Shown in pieces: positions 32,804 to 40,765 of a DNA stretch of 64,000 bases. Source of the DNA: a virus; the IMG/VR virus record IMGVR_UViG_3300046660_000716, positions 1 to 64,000 of that record. One strand, written 5' to 3'. The notes beneath the pieces are model-generated. The model was not told the origin of the DNA. It was given only the letters and a program-made list of their open reading frames with translations, and ran no database searches. The position numbers were made by a program, and so were the translations under genes. Position 1 is the stretch's first letter, and each line of letters starts with the position of its first letter.

Positions 32804-32827
32804 GGTGTTGCTCCTCTCTTTTGGGTT

Positions 32828-32852
32828 CCCCTGCACCAGGGCAGTGCAGGGG
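32828..32852 (-). terminator. Hairpin CCCCTGCAC/GTGCAGGGG
   Basis: Nine-base-pair stem with a 7-base loop (CAGGGCA) between two minus-strand genes. Possibly an internal terminator or processing site. Confidence 0.45.
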
Positions 32853-32861
32853 CGTTGCGAT

Positions 32862-33179
32862 TCATTGGACCACGGTAGGGGTCCAGCGCGGGGGACTAGG
32901 GGGCTGTGGCGGGTCAGGCTGCCCCGCAGGCGCCACCTCTGGCGCGTAGCCGTTCGCGCGGTTGATTTCGTCGATCGCCACGTAGGCTTCGACGGCCTGA
33001 GCGGCCATCATCTGCGGGCCGGAGGGGGTCATGACCGTCACCAGCTGGGGCGCGGTCATCTTTGCGATCGCCTCCAGCGCCTGGCAGGCGCGCCCGATGG
33101 CGAACTGCAGCCGTCGCAGCTCGTCCATGGGAGTCAGGACGCTCAGCGACGGCGGAAGGACGTACTGCTCGTTGCTCAT
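32862..33179 (-). CDS. Hypothetical protein (105 aa)
   Basis: Begins MSNEQYVLPPSLSVLTPMDE behind AGGAGG. The first 75 residues are helical; the tail is Pro-rich (PAGQPDPPQPPSPPR). Its start overlaps the upstream stop by four bases (ATGA). No family recognised. Confidence 0.7.
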   Translation of the reverse strand: MSNEQYVLPPSLSVLTPMDELRRLQFAIGRACQALEAIAKMTAPQLVTVMTPSGPQMMAAQAVEAYVAIDEINRANGYAPEVAPAGQPDPPQPPSPPRWTPTVVQ

Positions 33180-33790
33180 GCTGCATCCTCCTTTTCGTTC
33201 TCATCTTCTTCATCGGTTTTGGTCGATGGCTCTTTCCCGATCTTCTTAGGGTCAGGCCACGCGGCCTTCGGAGGCTCCCACTTCGGAGTGCGCACCCACA
33301 CGAGAGGATCGCTGTCGTGCACGGGCGGAGCGCCGAAGATCAGCGCCACCGTGGCGTCGCGTGCGGGAACGGTTGTGTCCGTTCTGATCGAGTACCGCGC
33401 ATCGTAGTCCATCGTGTGTATGGTGGACCCCGGCACGGTAGGCCGCGCCTGATTGGTGGGCGATACAGCGGTGGGCTCCACCAGAGGCGGCGCCGAGTCC
33501 AGCAGCTCCCGGAACGATGCGATGGCGCGCTGGTTCTCCACATTGAGACAGTAGATCGCTCGGCCAGGGTACTTCCCGTTGGCGCCATCGTGGCGCAGGA
33601 CCACCATCACCCCGGCATCCACCATATCCACGAGATACTTGCGAACGCCGGAGGGGGTGAATCCAAGGATCATGGCAGCGTCTACGGCATCCATTTCCCC
33701 CTCGCTCAGCCGCTCCAAGAGCTTGCGCATGTTCTCGTGGCGACGACGGGTTGCAATCGTCGTTCTCTCCCTTGTGACTACGTCGTTCAT
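33176..33790 (-). CDS. Winged-helix DNA-binding protein, putative regulator
   Basis: The 204-residue product starts at ATG 33790 (GAAGGG upstream). Residues about 18-82 form a winged helix-turn-helix. MRKLLERLSEGEMDAVDAAM is followed by the GFTPSGVRKYLVDMVDAG recognition region and a wing with MVVLRHDGANGKY. The remaining C-terminal part is disordered, Pro/Glu-rich and ends in an acidic tail (TDEEDENEKEDAA). It is probably a transcription regulator or DNA-binding accessory factor. It lies in an operon with an SF1 helicase. Confidence 0.72.
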   Translation of the reverse strand: MNDVVTRERTTIATRRRHENMRKLLERLSEGEMDAVDAAMILGFTPSGVRKYLVDMVDAGVMVVLRHDGANGKYPGRAIYCLNVENQRAIASFRELLDSAPPLVEPTAVSPTNQARPTVPGSTIHTMDYDARYSIRTDTTVPARDATVALIFGAPPVHDSDPLVWVRTPKWEPPKAAWPDPKKIGKEPSTKTDEEDENEKEDAA

Positions 33791-33800
33791 ACTAGCCCTT

Positions 33801-34157
33801 CTAGATCTTGAGAATGTTGCTGTCGGCAAGCTCGCTCAGGGACTTAGACACGCGCCCGATGGCCGCATGCAGCTCCTTGGCGATGGCGATTGCGTGGAAG
33901 GCCTCGTCCCGCGTGTCGCAGATGTAAACCAGGCCGGCCTTCGCCACCCACCTCTCCGCCTTGGTCGCCTTGAACGGCGATCCCTCGCCATCGACTGGGA
34001 ACTGGCTGTCGATCTCGAAGTACACGCGGCTCTGCGCCTCCTTGGTCACGAGGCGAGGCACCCAGTCGCAGAGGCTGCCCGTGACGCGGGGTGCTGGAAG
34101 CACCCACTTGTCCTTGAGCTTCATGCCGGTGCCCATCTTGTATTTCACTACTGCCAT
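33801..34157 (-). CDS. Hypothetical protein (118 aa)
   Basis: Begins MAVVKYKMGTGMKLKDKWVL behind AAGGAG. A basic N-terminal part leads to a beta-strand-rich region (VYFEIDSQFPVDGEG) and a helical C-terminus (FHAIAIAKELHAAIGRV). No family recognised. It lies between the helicase and the winged-helix gene. Confidence 0.7.
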   Translation of the reverse strand: MAVVKYKMGTGMKLKDKWVLPAPRVTGSLCDWVPRLVTKEAQSRVYFEIDSQFPVDGEGSPFKATKAERWVAKAGLVYICDTRDEAFHAIAIAKELHAAIGRVSKSLSELADSNILKI

Positions 34158-34167
34158 GTGGTTCTCC

Positions 34168-35520
34168 TTATACGGCTTGGATGGCGTTCTGCTCGAAGCG
34201 CGTCAGCGCCGTGTACTCCCAGCGGCGGCGCATCTCAGCAGTCTTGCCGAGCGGCTCGCTCAGCACGATGCCGCTGTAGTACTGCGAGCCCTGCACCTTG
34301 TGGCACGTCAGCGCATTGGCGTAGTCCATGTGCAGGCACTTCTTGCGCGCCCAGCCCGGGGCCTCGTACAACGCGTCCTGGTTGCCGGGGTCCTGGAAGT
34401 ACGGCACCAGCACCGGGGCGATGATGCGGCGGCCGTCCTCGAGGTCGACCTCGATCTTGAAGGACTGAGCGCGCTCGTTGTAATCGTAGTAGTTGCCGGC
34501 GACCACTCCCAGCATACCGTTGACGACGTCGTACTCCTTGTTATTCTTCAGGAACACGACCTTGTCGCCCGGCACCGGGTACGGGTCGTCGCGGCCGAGG
34601 AAGTCCCGGACGTTGGCGTTCACGATGTGGCGCGTGGCGTTCTTGCCGACCACGATCTGCTCGGCGCGGGCCATGTGCTCGATCTTCAGCTGGGACCGGG
34701 GAACGCGGATCAACGTGGAGCCGCCGTCGCCCACCATCTTGCCCATGAAGGACAGCTCGTCGGTGCGGTTCTCGCGCAGGGCGCGGGAGTAGCGAATGAT
34801 CGGGCTGCCCTCGGCCTGCCGGTGGATCTCCGTAAGCTGGTGATCGACCGGGAGCGGGTTGTTCTGCCCGTCGAAGAAGACCGAGTCTCCCTCGTCGCCG
34901 TCCGTGACCGGGCCGAGCTGGAACTGGTCGCCGAGGTACAGGACCGGGACGCCGTAGCTCTCCAGGTCCTTGGCCAGGTTGCCGCCGACCATGCCGGCCT
35001 CGTCGCAGACGACCAGCTTCATGCTGGCAATCGCGCCGTTCGGATTGAGGATGAACTGCGCGTCGTCGTTGGCCTGCTCCTGCAGCGTGCGGATGCTCTC
35101 CACCAGCATCTCGATCTGGAGGTTGACCTGGTCGCGCTGCTCCAGCGGGATCGCCGACAGCGTGCCGCGCATCTTCAGCAGGGCGCTGCGCATCTCCTTG
35201 ATCTGCTCGTCCACGCCGTCCACCGGGATGTAGATGCTGGAGTGGATCGTCTTGGAGTAGATGAGTCCCTTGTTGCGCATCACCATGACGCACTTGCCGG
35301 TGAAGCCGACGGAGGCGACCTCGGAGCCATTCGGGTCCAGGCCGACGGCCTCCAGGGCGAAGAGCATCAGTGCGGACTTGCCGGAGCCCGCTGGTCCCGC
35401 CATCTTGAAGGTGAGCTTGTCAAACCCGAACTGGCGGCCGTGCTTGTACCATTTTACGAACTTGTCAATACCCCATAGCTGCTCTTCGGTGAGGTCGCTA
35501 CTACTAAGCGCTGTTGCCAT
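34168..35520 (-). CDS. SF1 helicase (Dda/RecD-like)
   Basis: The 450-residue product has the SF1B helicase motifs in order. Walker A GPAGSGKS is at 42-49, the Walker B-like VVCDEAGMV follows, then motif III VLYLGDQFQLGP, LTEIHRQAEGSPIIR (motif IV region), TCHKVQGSQY (motif V) and YTALTRF (motif VI). This matches the Dda/RecD2 type, which unwinds DNA 5' to 3' at replication forks or recombination sites. The ATG at 35520 is chosen for AGGAG and because the motifs follow. It could help phage replication together with the DnaB-like helicase. Confidence 0.88.
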   Translation of the reverse strand: MATALSSSDLTEEQLWGIDKFVKWYKHGRQFGFDKLTFKMAGPAGSGKSALMLFALEAVGLDPNGSEVASVGFTGKCVMVMRNKGLIYSKTIHSSIYIPVDGVDEQIKEMRSALLKMRGTLSAIPLEQRDQVNLQIEMLVESIRTLQEQANDDAQFILNPNGAIASMKLVVCDEAGMVGGNLAKDLESYGVPVLYLGDQFQLGPVTDGDEGDSVFFDGQNNPLPVDHQLTEIHRQAEGSPIIRYSRALRENRTDELSFMGKMVGDGGSTLIRVPRSQLKIEHMARAEQIVVGKNATRHIVNANVRDFLGRDDPYPVPGDKVVFLKNNKEYDVVNGMLGVVAGNYYDYNERAQSFKIEVDLEDGRRIIAPVLVPYFQDPGNQDALYEAPGWARKKCLHMDYANALTCHKVQGSQYYSGIVLSEPLGKTAEMRRRWEYTALTRFEQNAIQAV

Positions 35521-35589
35521 TTGTTGCTCCTGTGTGTCTGACACGCCCATGTTAAGCGGGCGACTGGTCGCTCTGGCGGTGGACGGGAT

Positions 35590-35608
35590 GTCCCCCCTAA
35601 AGGGGGAC
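35590..35608 (+). terminator. Hairpin GTCCCCC/GGGGGAC
   Basis: Seven-base-pair stem with a 5-base loop, in the 157-base divergent region between the helicase (minus) and the spike gene (plus). No clear promoter box was found beside it. Could be part of either leader. Confidence 0.35.
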
Positions 35609-35677
35609 TCCTCCCACCCCGGCGAGCCGCAAAAGACTAGTTGCCAACAGTTCGATGACAAAACACAAGAGGACACC

Positions 35678-36622
35678 ATGGCAAACTCACATCAGGGCCA
35701 GGTTCGGAATCTCAGCTTCGCCGGACTGATGCGGGGCAGGGTGGTGAAGAACGACGACGCGATGATGGACGGTCGCCTCGGGGTGTTCATCGCCTCCCTC
35801 ATCACCGAGGTGCCGAACACGCTCGAGGCCCCCACGCCGCAGACGCTGGTCATCCCGCCCGGCCTCTTCGCCAACGGGAAGGAGCTGAAGCTGCCGAGCC
35901 ACGTCAAGGGCGACAACTTCATCTGGGCCAGGCCGACCGCGTGGCTGGTCGAGAACGGCTCCAAGTCGAAGAACGCGGGCGGCTCCCACCGCATCCCGAA
36001 GGTCGGCACCATGGTGACGGTCTACTTCGAGAACGAGGACCCGAACAACTGCAGGTGGCTGCCGTTCAGCCCGACCATCAACGGCGACGCGATCGCCGGG
36101 TCGAACCTCGGCAAGGGCGTCAACCTCCAGGAGACGCTGGCGAACTGGCACGACCCGAAGAAGCGCACGGACATCCACGTGATCGCCGAGTACGACAGCG
36201 GCAACATCATCGCCGTCGACAACAACGACAACTCCAACAGCTTCGTCATCCGATGGGCCAACGGCCACACGCTGTCGATCGGCCACGCGGCCGAGTCCGG
36301 CATCGTGCTGCAGACCGGCAAGGGCCACCTCGTGCAGCTGGACGAGAACTCGGGCGAGATCCGCATCAGCACGCAGACGGGCAAGTCCCGCGCCGTGCTG
36401 AACGACAACGGCAACGTGTCCATCACCAACGAGGGAGACCTCACCACCGCGACCAAGGGCAACGTGTCGGTCTCGGCCCAGGGCAACGCGTCCGTGAGCG
36501 CCGGGGGAACGGTCTCCGTCAAGGCGGGCGGCGCGGCCACAGTGGAGGGATCGGACGTCACGGTCAAGGGCAAGAGCAGCGTCACGATCAAGGCGCCGTC
36601 TGTGAAAATTGTGGGAGGCTGA
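35678..36622 (+). CDS. Baseplate spike protein (gp5/VgrG-like)
   Basis: The 314-residue product begins MANSHQGQVRNLSFAGLMRG. The N-terminal and central part fits an OB-fold (about 80-160, with VGTMVTVYFENEDPNNCRW and a typical WLPFSPT). The C-terminal 120 residues are a triple-stranded beta-helix of repeats rich in Val/Ser/Gly/Asn (GNVSVSAQGNASVSAGGTV, then ATVEGSDVTVKGKSSVTIKA), the membrane-piercing spike shared by T4 gp5 and VgrG. It is immediately followed by a PAAR protein. No lysozyme domain is visible. Confidence 0.83.
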   Translation: MANSHQGQVRNLSFAGLMRGRVVKNDDAMMDGRLGVFIASLITEVPNTLEAPTPQTLVIPPGLFANGKELKLPSHVKGDNFIWARPTAWLVENGSKSKNAGGSHRIPKVGTMVTVYFENEDPNNCRWLPFSPTINGDAIAGSNLGKGVNLQETLANWHDPKKRTDIHVIAEYDSGNIIAVDNNDNSNSFVIRWANGHTLSIGHAAESGIVLQTGKGHLVQLDENSGEIRISTQTGKSRAVLNDNGNVSITNEGDLTTATKGNVSVSAQGNASVSAGGTVSVKAGGAATVEGSDVTVKGKSSVTIKAPSVKIVGG

Positions 36623-36623
36623 C

Positions 36624-36914
36624 ATGGGCAGCAAAGTAGCGTGCGTGGGCGACATCGGGGCGGGTGTCTGTCCGGTCAGGGGTCCGTACGTCGTCATCCT
36701 GGCGACGGGCGACTCAACCTTCGAGATCGACGGCAGGCAGGCGTGCCACGTCGGCTCCATCGGCGCGGCGTCCTGCGGCCACCCAACCGTGGCGCTCACC
36801 GGCGGTATGGCGACCATCAACGACAGCCAGCTGCACCGCATCGGCGACGTCGGGGTGTGCTCGGCCGGCGGACCCTACGTGGTGACCACGGGGTCCATAC
36901 TGGAAAGCGACTAG
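36624..36914 (+). CDS. PAAR-domain spike tip protein
   Basis: The 96-residue product MGSKVACVGDIGAGVCPVRG has the PAAR-like fold signature. Repeated short strands with Gly, Cys and His follow: ACHVGSIGAASCGHP, TGGMATINDSQLHRIGD and VCSAGGPYVVTTGS. The Cys and His are metal ligands in known members. PAAR proteins cap the spike of contractile tails. It starts one base after the spike stop codon and is surely coexpressed with it. Confidence 0.85.
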   Translation: MGSKVACVGDIGAGVCPVRGPYVVILATGDSTFEIDGRQACHVGSIGAASCGHPTVALTGGMATINDSQLHRIGDVGVCSAGGPYVVTTGSILESD

Positions 36915-36922
36915 GAGCGGCA

Positions 36923-37522
36923 ATGGAAGAAGCACTGAACGAGTCCATCCCGCTGATGCGGGCCGACGAGACGTACCGCCGGCAGGGCCGGCACATCATC
37001 GTGGCGCAGATCGAGAGCCTGGTCCCGCTGCACACCACGCTGGACCCGGCAATCTGGGGCGGCGGCAACACCAGCTACACGTGGAAGCGCGTGCAGACGT
37101 TCTACAGCCGCAGTCCGCTGGCGCGCAACAGCCAGCTGCCGATGCACTACTTCGCCGAGTACCTGGAGGACGACTACGTCATGTACGTTGGATGTCCGCT
37201 GACCAACAAGAGCTGGTTCCTCCAGCAGGCGGTGGCGGCCGGCGTGCTGCCCGTGCAGTACATGGACGCGATCCTGGTGGTGATCCAGGAGAACTACTCC
37301 GTGGAGAACGTGGAGCGGCGGCTGTGGCGCGTGCTGGCGAACAACCTGATCACGCCGATGATGCGCCTCTTCGACATCACGAAGGAGCGCGTCGTCTTCT
37401 TCGAGGACCTGGCGAACCGCGAGGCCGTGAACGGGCCGGACTGGCCCTTCCGCTGGCGCGAGCCGACGTTCCTCGACCCCCTGATGCTGCAGCTGCAGAT
37501 CAAGGACTTCATGAAAACCTGA
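36923..37522 (+). CDS. Putative baseplate protein (199 aa)
   Basis: Begins MEEALNESIPLMRADETYRR. Rich in aromatic residues (YTWKRVQTFYSRSPLAR), with no membrane segment or known motif. It lies between the PAAR gene and the gp53-like gene in the contractile-tail block, so a baseplate wedge or hub role is likely. Family not recognised. Confidence 0.6.
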   Translation: MEEALNESIPLMRADETYRRQGRHIIVAQIESLVPLHTTLDPAIWGGGNTSYTWKRVQTFYSRSPLARNSQLPMHYFAEYLEDDYVMYVGCPLTNKSWFLQQAVAAGVLPVQYMDAILVVIQENYSVENVERRLWRVLANNLITPMMRLFDITKERVVFFEDLANREAVNGPDWPFRWREPTFLDPLMLQLQIKDFMKT

Positions 37523-37536
37523 CCGGAGCATAGGAA

Positions 37537-37989
37537 ATGGGCATCTTCACCCAGTACGACTCGACGAGCCCGGACCTGGTCGACGAGGTGGCCCTGGCCG
37601 CCAAGAACCCACTGGAGATCGGCCGCCAGTACAAGCAGCTGGTCGTCGGCGCCACGACCATCACGGACCCCCAGTGGGAGATGTCCGGCATCGACTCGCT
37701 GCTCGACACCATGGTCAGCACGGACGACTTCGGCACCCAGTACGACTTCCTGCCGGACAAGATGTCCAGCGAACTGTACGACACCCACGAGCTGTGGGCG
37801 ATCCTCATGCGGATCAACGGCGCCCGCACCCGGGCGGACTTCCGCGGCCCCAAGCTGAAGTACGTCACGTCGGGCTACACGGGCCAGCTGCTCGCGATGC
37901 TGGCGATGGGGCAGAAGCGCGCCGCGGCCGCCGACAAGAAGGGCATCCCGACGCTGGAGGACCTGACAGTCCGCAAGGTGTTCGCGTAG
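37537..37989 (+). CDS. Putative baseplate wedge protein (gp53-like)
   Basis: The 150-residue product begins MGIFTQYDSTSPDLVDEVAL and contains YDTHELWAILMRINGAR, a pattern reminiscent of T4 gp53-type baseplate wedge proteins. No signal or membrane segment. It is last in the baseplate block and is followed by a bidirectional terminator hairpin. The gp53 link is by pattern and position only. Confidence 0.55.
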   Translation: MGIFTQYDSTSPDLVDEVALAAKNPLEIGRQYKQLVVGATTITDPQWEMSGIDSLLDTMVSTDDFGTQYDFLPDKMSSELYDTHELWAILMRINGARTRADFRGPKLKYVTSGYTGQLLAMLAMGQKRAAAADKKGIPTLEDLTVRKVFA

Positions 37990-37991
37990 CG

Positions 37992-38029
37992 AAAAAAAAG
38001 AGACGACCATGCCCTCCGCGGGCATGGTC
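37992..38029. terminator. Bidirectional terminator GACCATGCCC/GGGCATGGTC
   Basis: Ten-base-pair stem (38005-38014 with 38020-38029, TCCGC loop), preceded by eight A residues (37992-37999) that give a T-run for the minus-strand operon ending at 38035. Shares the CATGCCC/GGGCATG core with the hairpins at 6.2, 16.0 and 31.3 kb. Confidence 0.7.
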
Positions 38030-38034
38030 CGTTT

Positions 38035-38256
38035 CTACGGCGTCGAGATCCAGATGCCGTACCGCAGGCGCTGGACGAGCGCCTCGTGGTACATCGCACG
38101 CAGGTCCTCCAGGTCTTTGGCCCCGGGCGTGAGGTTCACGGGATCGGTGCCCGTGTTGCCGAAGAGCTCAGGGAAGTTCGCTTTGATCACGTTGTCGGCC
38201 GCTTCGAGGGCGCTCGTCACGGTCTGCTGGATCCACAGCTCGTCGGAGGCGCTCAT
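38035..38256 (-). CDS. Hypothetical protein (73 aa)
   Basis: Begins MSASDELWIQQTVTSALEAA. Small and probably helical, with a conserved-looking start MSASD. Its ATG overlaps the preceding stop codon (ATGA). It is the last gene of the long minus-strand operon. No family recognised. Confidence 0.65.
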   Translation of the reverse strand: MSASDELWIQQTVTSALEAADNVIKANFPELFGNTGTDPVNLTPGAKDLEDLRAMYHEALVQRLRYGIWISTP

Positions 38257-38690
38257 GACGGGATCCCATCAAGTTCGATGACTCTCACCGCAAGCGAACG
38301 GGCGAGCTCGTTGAACCCGCTCAGCGCGGCTCCGAGGGCTATCGGCTCAGAATTGCCGATGTTGCGCACCATCTGCGCCGCGTACTGCATTCCGACGTGG
38401 TGCTCCATAGGGATGAGCACGATGTGGGTCAGCAGCTCGCCCGTCGCTTCCTTGATCTTGAGGAGTACATCGGAGGCGCTCATTGCGTACAGGTTGCCTT
38501 CGATCTTAACGCTGCTCTCGTTCTGGCCTCCCATCGTGCCCGCCAGCAAGACCAGAACGTGCGGCGTCACCGCGAAGTCGTTCGGCCGTGGGATCACGAG
38601 GAACGAGTCGGTGGACAGGTCCACCGGTTCCCTGCCGGCATGCAGCAGGCCGCCGAACGGTCCATATGCGTAAGCGTAGTATTCGCTCAT
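38253..38690 (-). CDS. Hypothetical protein, paralogue family C member 1 (145 aa)
   Basis: Begins MSEYYAYAYGPFGGLLHAGR. It ends FNELARSLAVRVIELDG, matching the C-termini of the next two upstream gene products (YNKLIKEVATRVVAL and FNEMVKEAAVRVYRLP). It also shares a THIVLIP segment with them (THVAVIP, NAAVIP). This suggests a tandem family sharing one domain. ATGA overlaps tie the genes together. Function unknown. Confidence 0.7.
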   Translation of the reverse strand: MSEYYAYAYGPFGGLLHAGREPVDLSTDSFLVIPRPNDFAVTPHVLVLLAGTMGGQNESSVKIEGNLYAMSASDVLLKIKEATGELLTHIVLIPMEHHVGMQYAAQMVRNIGNSEPIALGAALSGFNELARSLAVRVIELDGIPS

Positions 38691-39127
38691 AGCGCCACCA
38701 CCCGGGTGGCAACCTCTTTGATGAGCTTATTGTAGGCCCGGACCACCCCGGCGGCGTAGTCGCGCGACTCCGGATTGGCCGACACGGACGGCGACATGCT
38801 CGGATCGATTCCCTTTGCAGCGCAGGCCTCGACGACGGCCCACGCCGAGGCGCAGTTGGCCTTGTAGTACTGACCTGGGATCACGGCGACGTGGGTCAGG
38901 CGGACGCCGGAGATCTGGAAGATCTCCTCAATGACACCCTGAACGTCCTGGGCCACGAGCGTGCGACCCTGGAGCAGGCCGACGGCCAACCGATCGATGA
39001 CCTCCGCGGTCACCAGGAAAGCCGCGCAGTCGCTGACCAGAGGCGGGCCGGCGAGGACGCCGCGCGGAATGGTGTCGTGCAGCAGCACGTCGTCGGAGAA
39101 CGCGTGCAGGTAGTGGACGAAGGTCAT
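38687..39127 (-). CDS. Hypothetical protein, paralogue family C member 2 (146 aa)
   Basis: Begins MTFVHYLHAFSDDVLLHDTI. The HYLHAFSD start aligns with HYLHIFADG inside the larger upstream protein, followed by the shared AVIP and final RV-L patterns. It is a standalone version of that protein's C-terminal domain. Coupled by ATGA overlaps on both sides. No known family. Confidence 0.7.
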   Translation of the reverse strand: MTFVHYLHAFSDDVLLHDTIPRGVLAGPPLVSDCAAFLVTAEVIDRLAVGLLQGRTLVAQDVQGVIEEIFQISGVRLTHVAVIPGQYYKANCASAWAVVEACAAKGIDPSMSPSVSANPESRDYAAGVVRAYNKLIKEVATRVVAL

Positions 39128-40098
39128 TCTTGATCTCCAAGGTCGGGGGTGGGGAGGCGATACACGCGCACGGCGGCCTCCTTCACCATCTCGTTGAACG
39201 CATCGATTACCTCACCGGTTTCTCCATTTGCGCTACCAGCGATCTTGGCCGCCGCGCACAACTCCGCATAGCGGGAGATCGGGATGACTGCGGCGTTGTC
39301 GCAGAAGAGAGTGCTCTCGTCGAAGAACTTAGCCATGACTTCTTCGGGAGTTTCCATGCGGCTGAAGTCGATCGAAACGGAATCGATGGTGTTGACGATG
39401 ATCTCCACCAGTTGATCGCGGGTCAGCCCGTTCGCCGCCAGATCGAGGTCGAACGGCACGGGCGCATGCGCGGCGTCCTCGGAGTGCGTCATCGTGTGGG
39501 AGTCGCCGTCCGCGAAGATGTGCAGGTAGTGGCCGCCGTTCGCCTTCGTCTCGCGGCGGGCGTACTCGAGCGCGGCCTTCCAGCCCTGTCGCGCCGCGTA
39601 GGTCTCGCGGTGCAGGAAGAGGTAGTGCAGCGGGTGCATCGCCATGTCGTAGCGGCGGTCCAGGGCGAACTGCTCGAACGCCGCGATCTCCTGCGGGCAG
39701 CTCGATGCCAGCGCGGCGAAGAACGCGCGCGGTGGTTCCTGGATGTGCTCCAACGGGGTGACGGCGCCGGCCCACTTCTGCGGCTCGATGAGGTCCCACG
39801 CGCCGTCCGGCATGATGTCTTCCAGATGGGTCAGCAGCGTGACCACGCGGTCGTAGTACGCAGCGTGCGCGGCGGCCTGCTTCGGGTCCGGCACGAAGAC
39901 GGGCCAGTCCTCGGGGCGAATGCGGTAGTCGAGGGTGCCGCGCGGGTTGCCTTCGGGGGTCGGGCCGAGCATGGCGTGGATGCTGCGGCCTTCCTGCTTG
40001 GCGATCTCCTGCATTTTCATCGGGACGTGCAGCGGGATCATTTCGTTGTCGGGGATGGTGGGGCTTTGCGCCACTTCACCGGTGGTTCCTTGAATCAT
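39124..40098 (-). CDS. Hypothetical protein, paralogue family C member 3 (324 aa)
   Basis: The ATG at 40098 lies two bases after the stop of the gene upstream. The N-terminal 180 residues form a unique helical domain (MIQGTTGEVAQSPTIPDNEM). Residues about 195-324 (from HYLHIFADGDSHTMTHS to FNEMVKEAAVRVYRLP) resemble the two smaller downstream proteins. So this looks like a fusion of one unknown domain with the shared one. No enzyme motif recognised. Confidence 0.68.
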   Translation of the reverse strand: MIQGTTGEVAQSPTIPDNEMIPLHVPMKMQEIAKQEGRSIHAMLGPTPEGNPRGTLDYRIRPEDWPVFVPDPKQAAAHAAYYDRVVTLLTHLEDIMPDGAWDLIEPQKWAGAVTPLEHIQEPPRAFFAALASSCPQEIAAFEQFALDRRYDMAMHPLHYLFLHRETYAARQGWKAALEYARRETKANGGHYLHIFADGDSHTMTHSEDAAHAPVPFDLDLAANGLTRDQLVEIIVNTIDSVSIDFSRMETPEEVMAKFFDESTLFCDNAAVIPISRYAELCAAAKIAGSANGETGEVIDAFNEMVKEAAVRVYRLPTPDLGDQE

Positions 40099-40099
40099 G

Positions 40100-40699
40100 T
40101 CAGTTCCATTCTTTGCAAATGCCGAAGGTGGTGTAGCTGTTACGGAGGAGCCCGTTCTGCTCCATCCATTGACGAATGCTGAGCTTCGGGTCGGGGTCGA
40201 TGAAGAGCAGTGCGCGCTCGGGGAGGGCGCCAAAGTTCTTGAGGAACTTGTTGCCCGCGGTTGGCTGACCGATCAGCCAATCGTTCAGCTCGGCGAAGCA
40301 CTCGGAGTTCTCGTCGTAGGTCATGCCGAGGCTGATCGAGTAAGACGTTTCGGCATCCGCCAGGTCCATCGACTTCTGGATCCAGGGGTCCGGATGCTCG
40401 CTACCGTTGGCCAGCAGCTGCAGCACCTTGGCCGGCACCCTGACTGCGTAGATGCCATCGTTCGTCACGACCTTGTTCTTCACCGAAAACGCAACGATCA
40501 GGACGGGCGTGTCGGCCGTCGCTTCCTTCTGCAGCAGCGAAATACTAGCCGCGCGCAGGTGGGCCGCCGCGCGCTCGCTGTAGGGCACGATTCGGAACGC
40601 GCCCTGGCAGTCCTCGTGGCTGAGCGAAATCCCGAGGGCCTTGCCCGACGCGACGATGTGCTCTATGAACTGGTCTACTTTTTCCCTGCCGATACTCAT
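40100..40699 (-). CDS. Hypothetical protein (199 aa)
   Basis: Begins MSIGREKVDQFIEHIVASGK. The preferred ATG at 40699 has GGAG nearby; another ATG lies 15 bases upstream. Mixed alpha/beta sequence with LIVAFSVKNKVVTNDG and a C-terminal FGICKEWN. It begins after a strong hairpin that follows the helicase gene, so it may start a separate transcript. No family recognised. Confidence 0.68.
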   Translation of the reverse strand: MSIGREKVDQFIEHIVASGKALGISLSHEDCQGAFRIVPYSERAAAHLRAASISLLQKEATADTPVLIVAFSVKNKVVTNDGIYAVRVPAKVLQLLANGSEHPDPWIQKSMDLADAETSYSISLGMTYDENSECFAELNDWLIGQPTAGNKFLKNFGALPERALLFIDPDPKLSIRQWMEQNGLLRNSYTTFGICKEWN

Positions 40700-40730
40700 G
40701 CTCTTCTCCCTCATCGTTATTGGTAAAGAC

Positions 40731-40758
40731 GACGGATAGGCCGGGTGGCCTATCCGTC
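40731..40758 (-). terminator. Hairpin terminator after DnaB-like gene
   Basis: Twelve-base-pair perfect stem GACGGATAGGCC / GGCCTATCCGTC with loop GGGT, directly following the helicase stop codon on the minus strand. Transcripts continue into CTTTACC. It is the most stable hairpin in this operon. Confidence 0.65.
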
Positions 40759-40765
40759 ATCGGTG

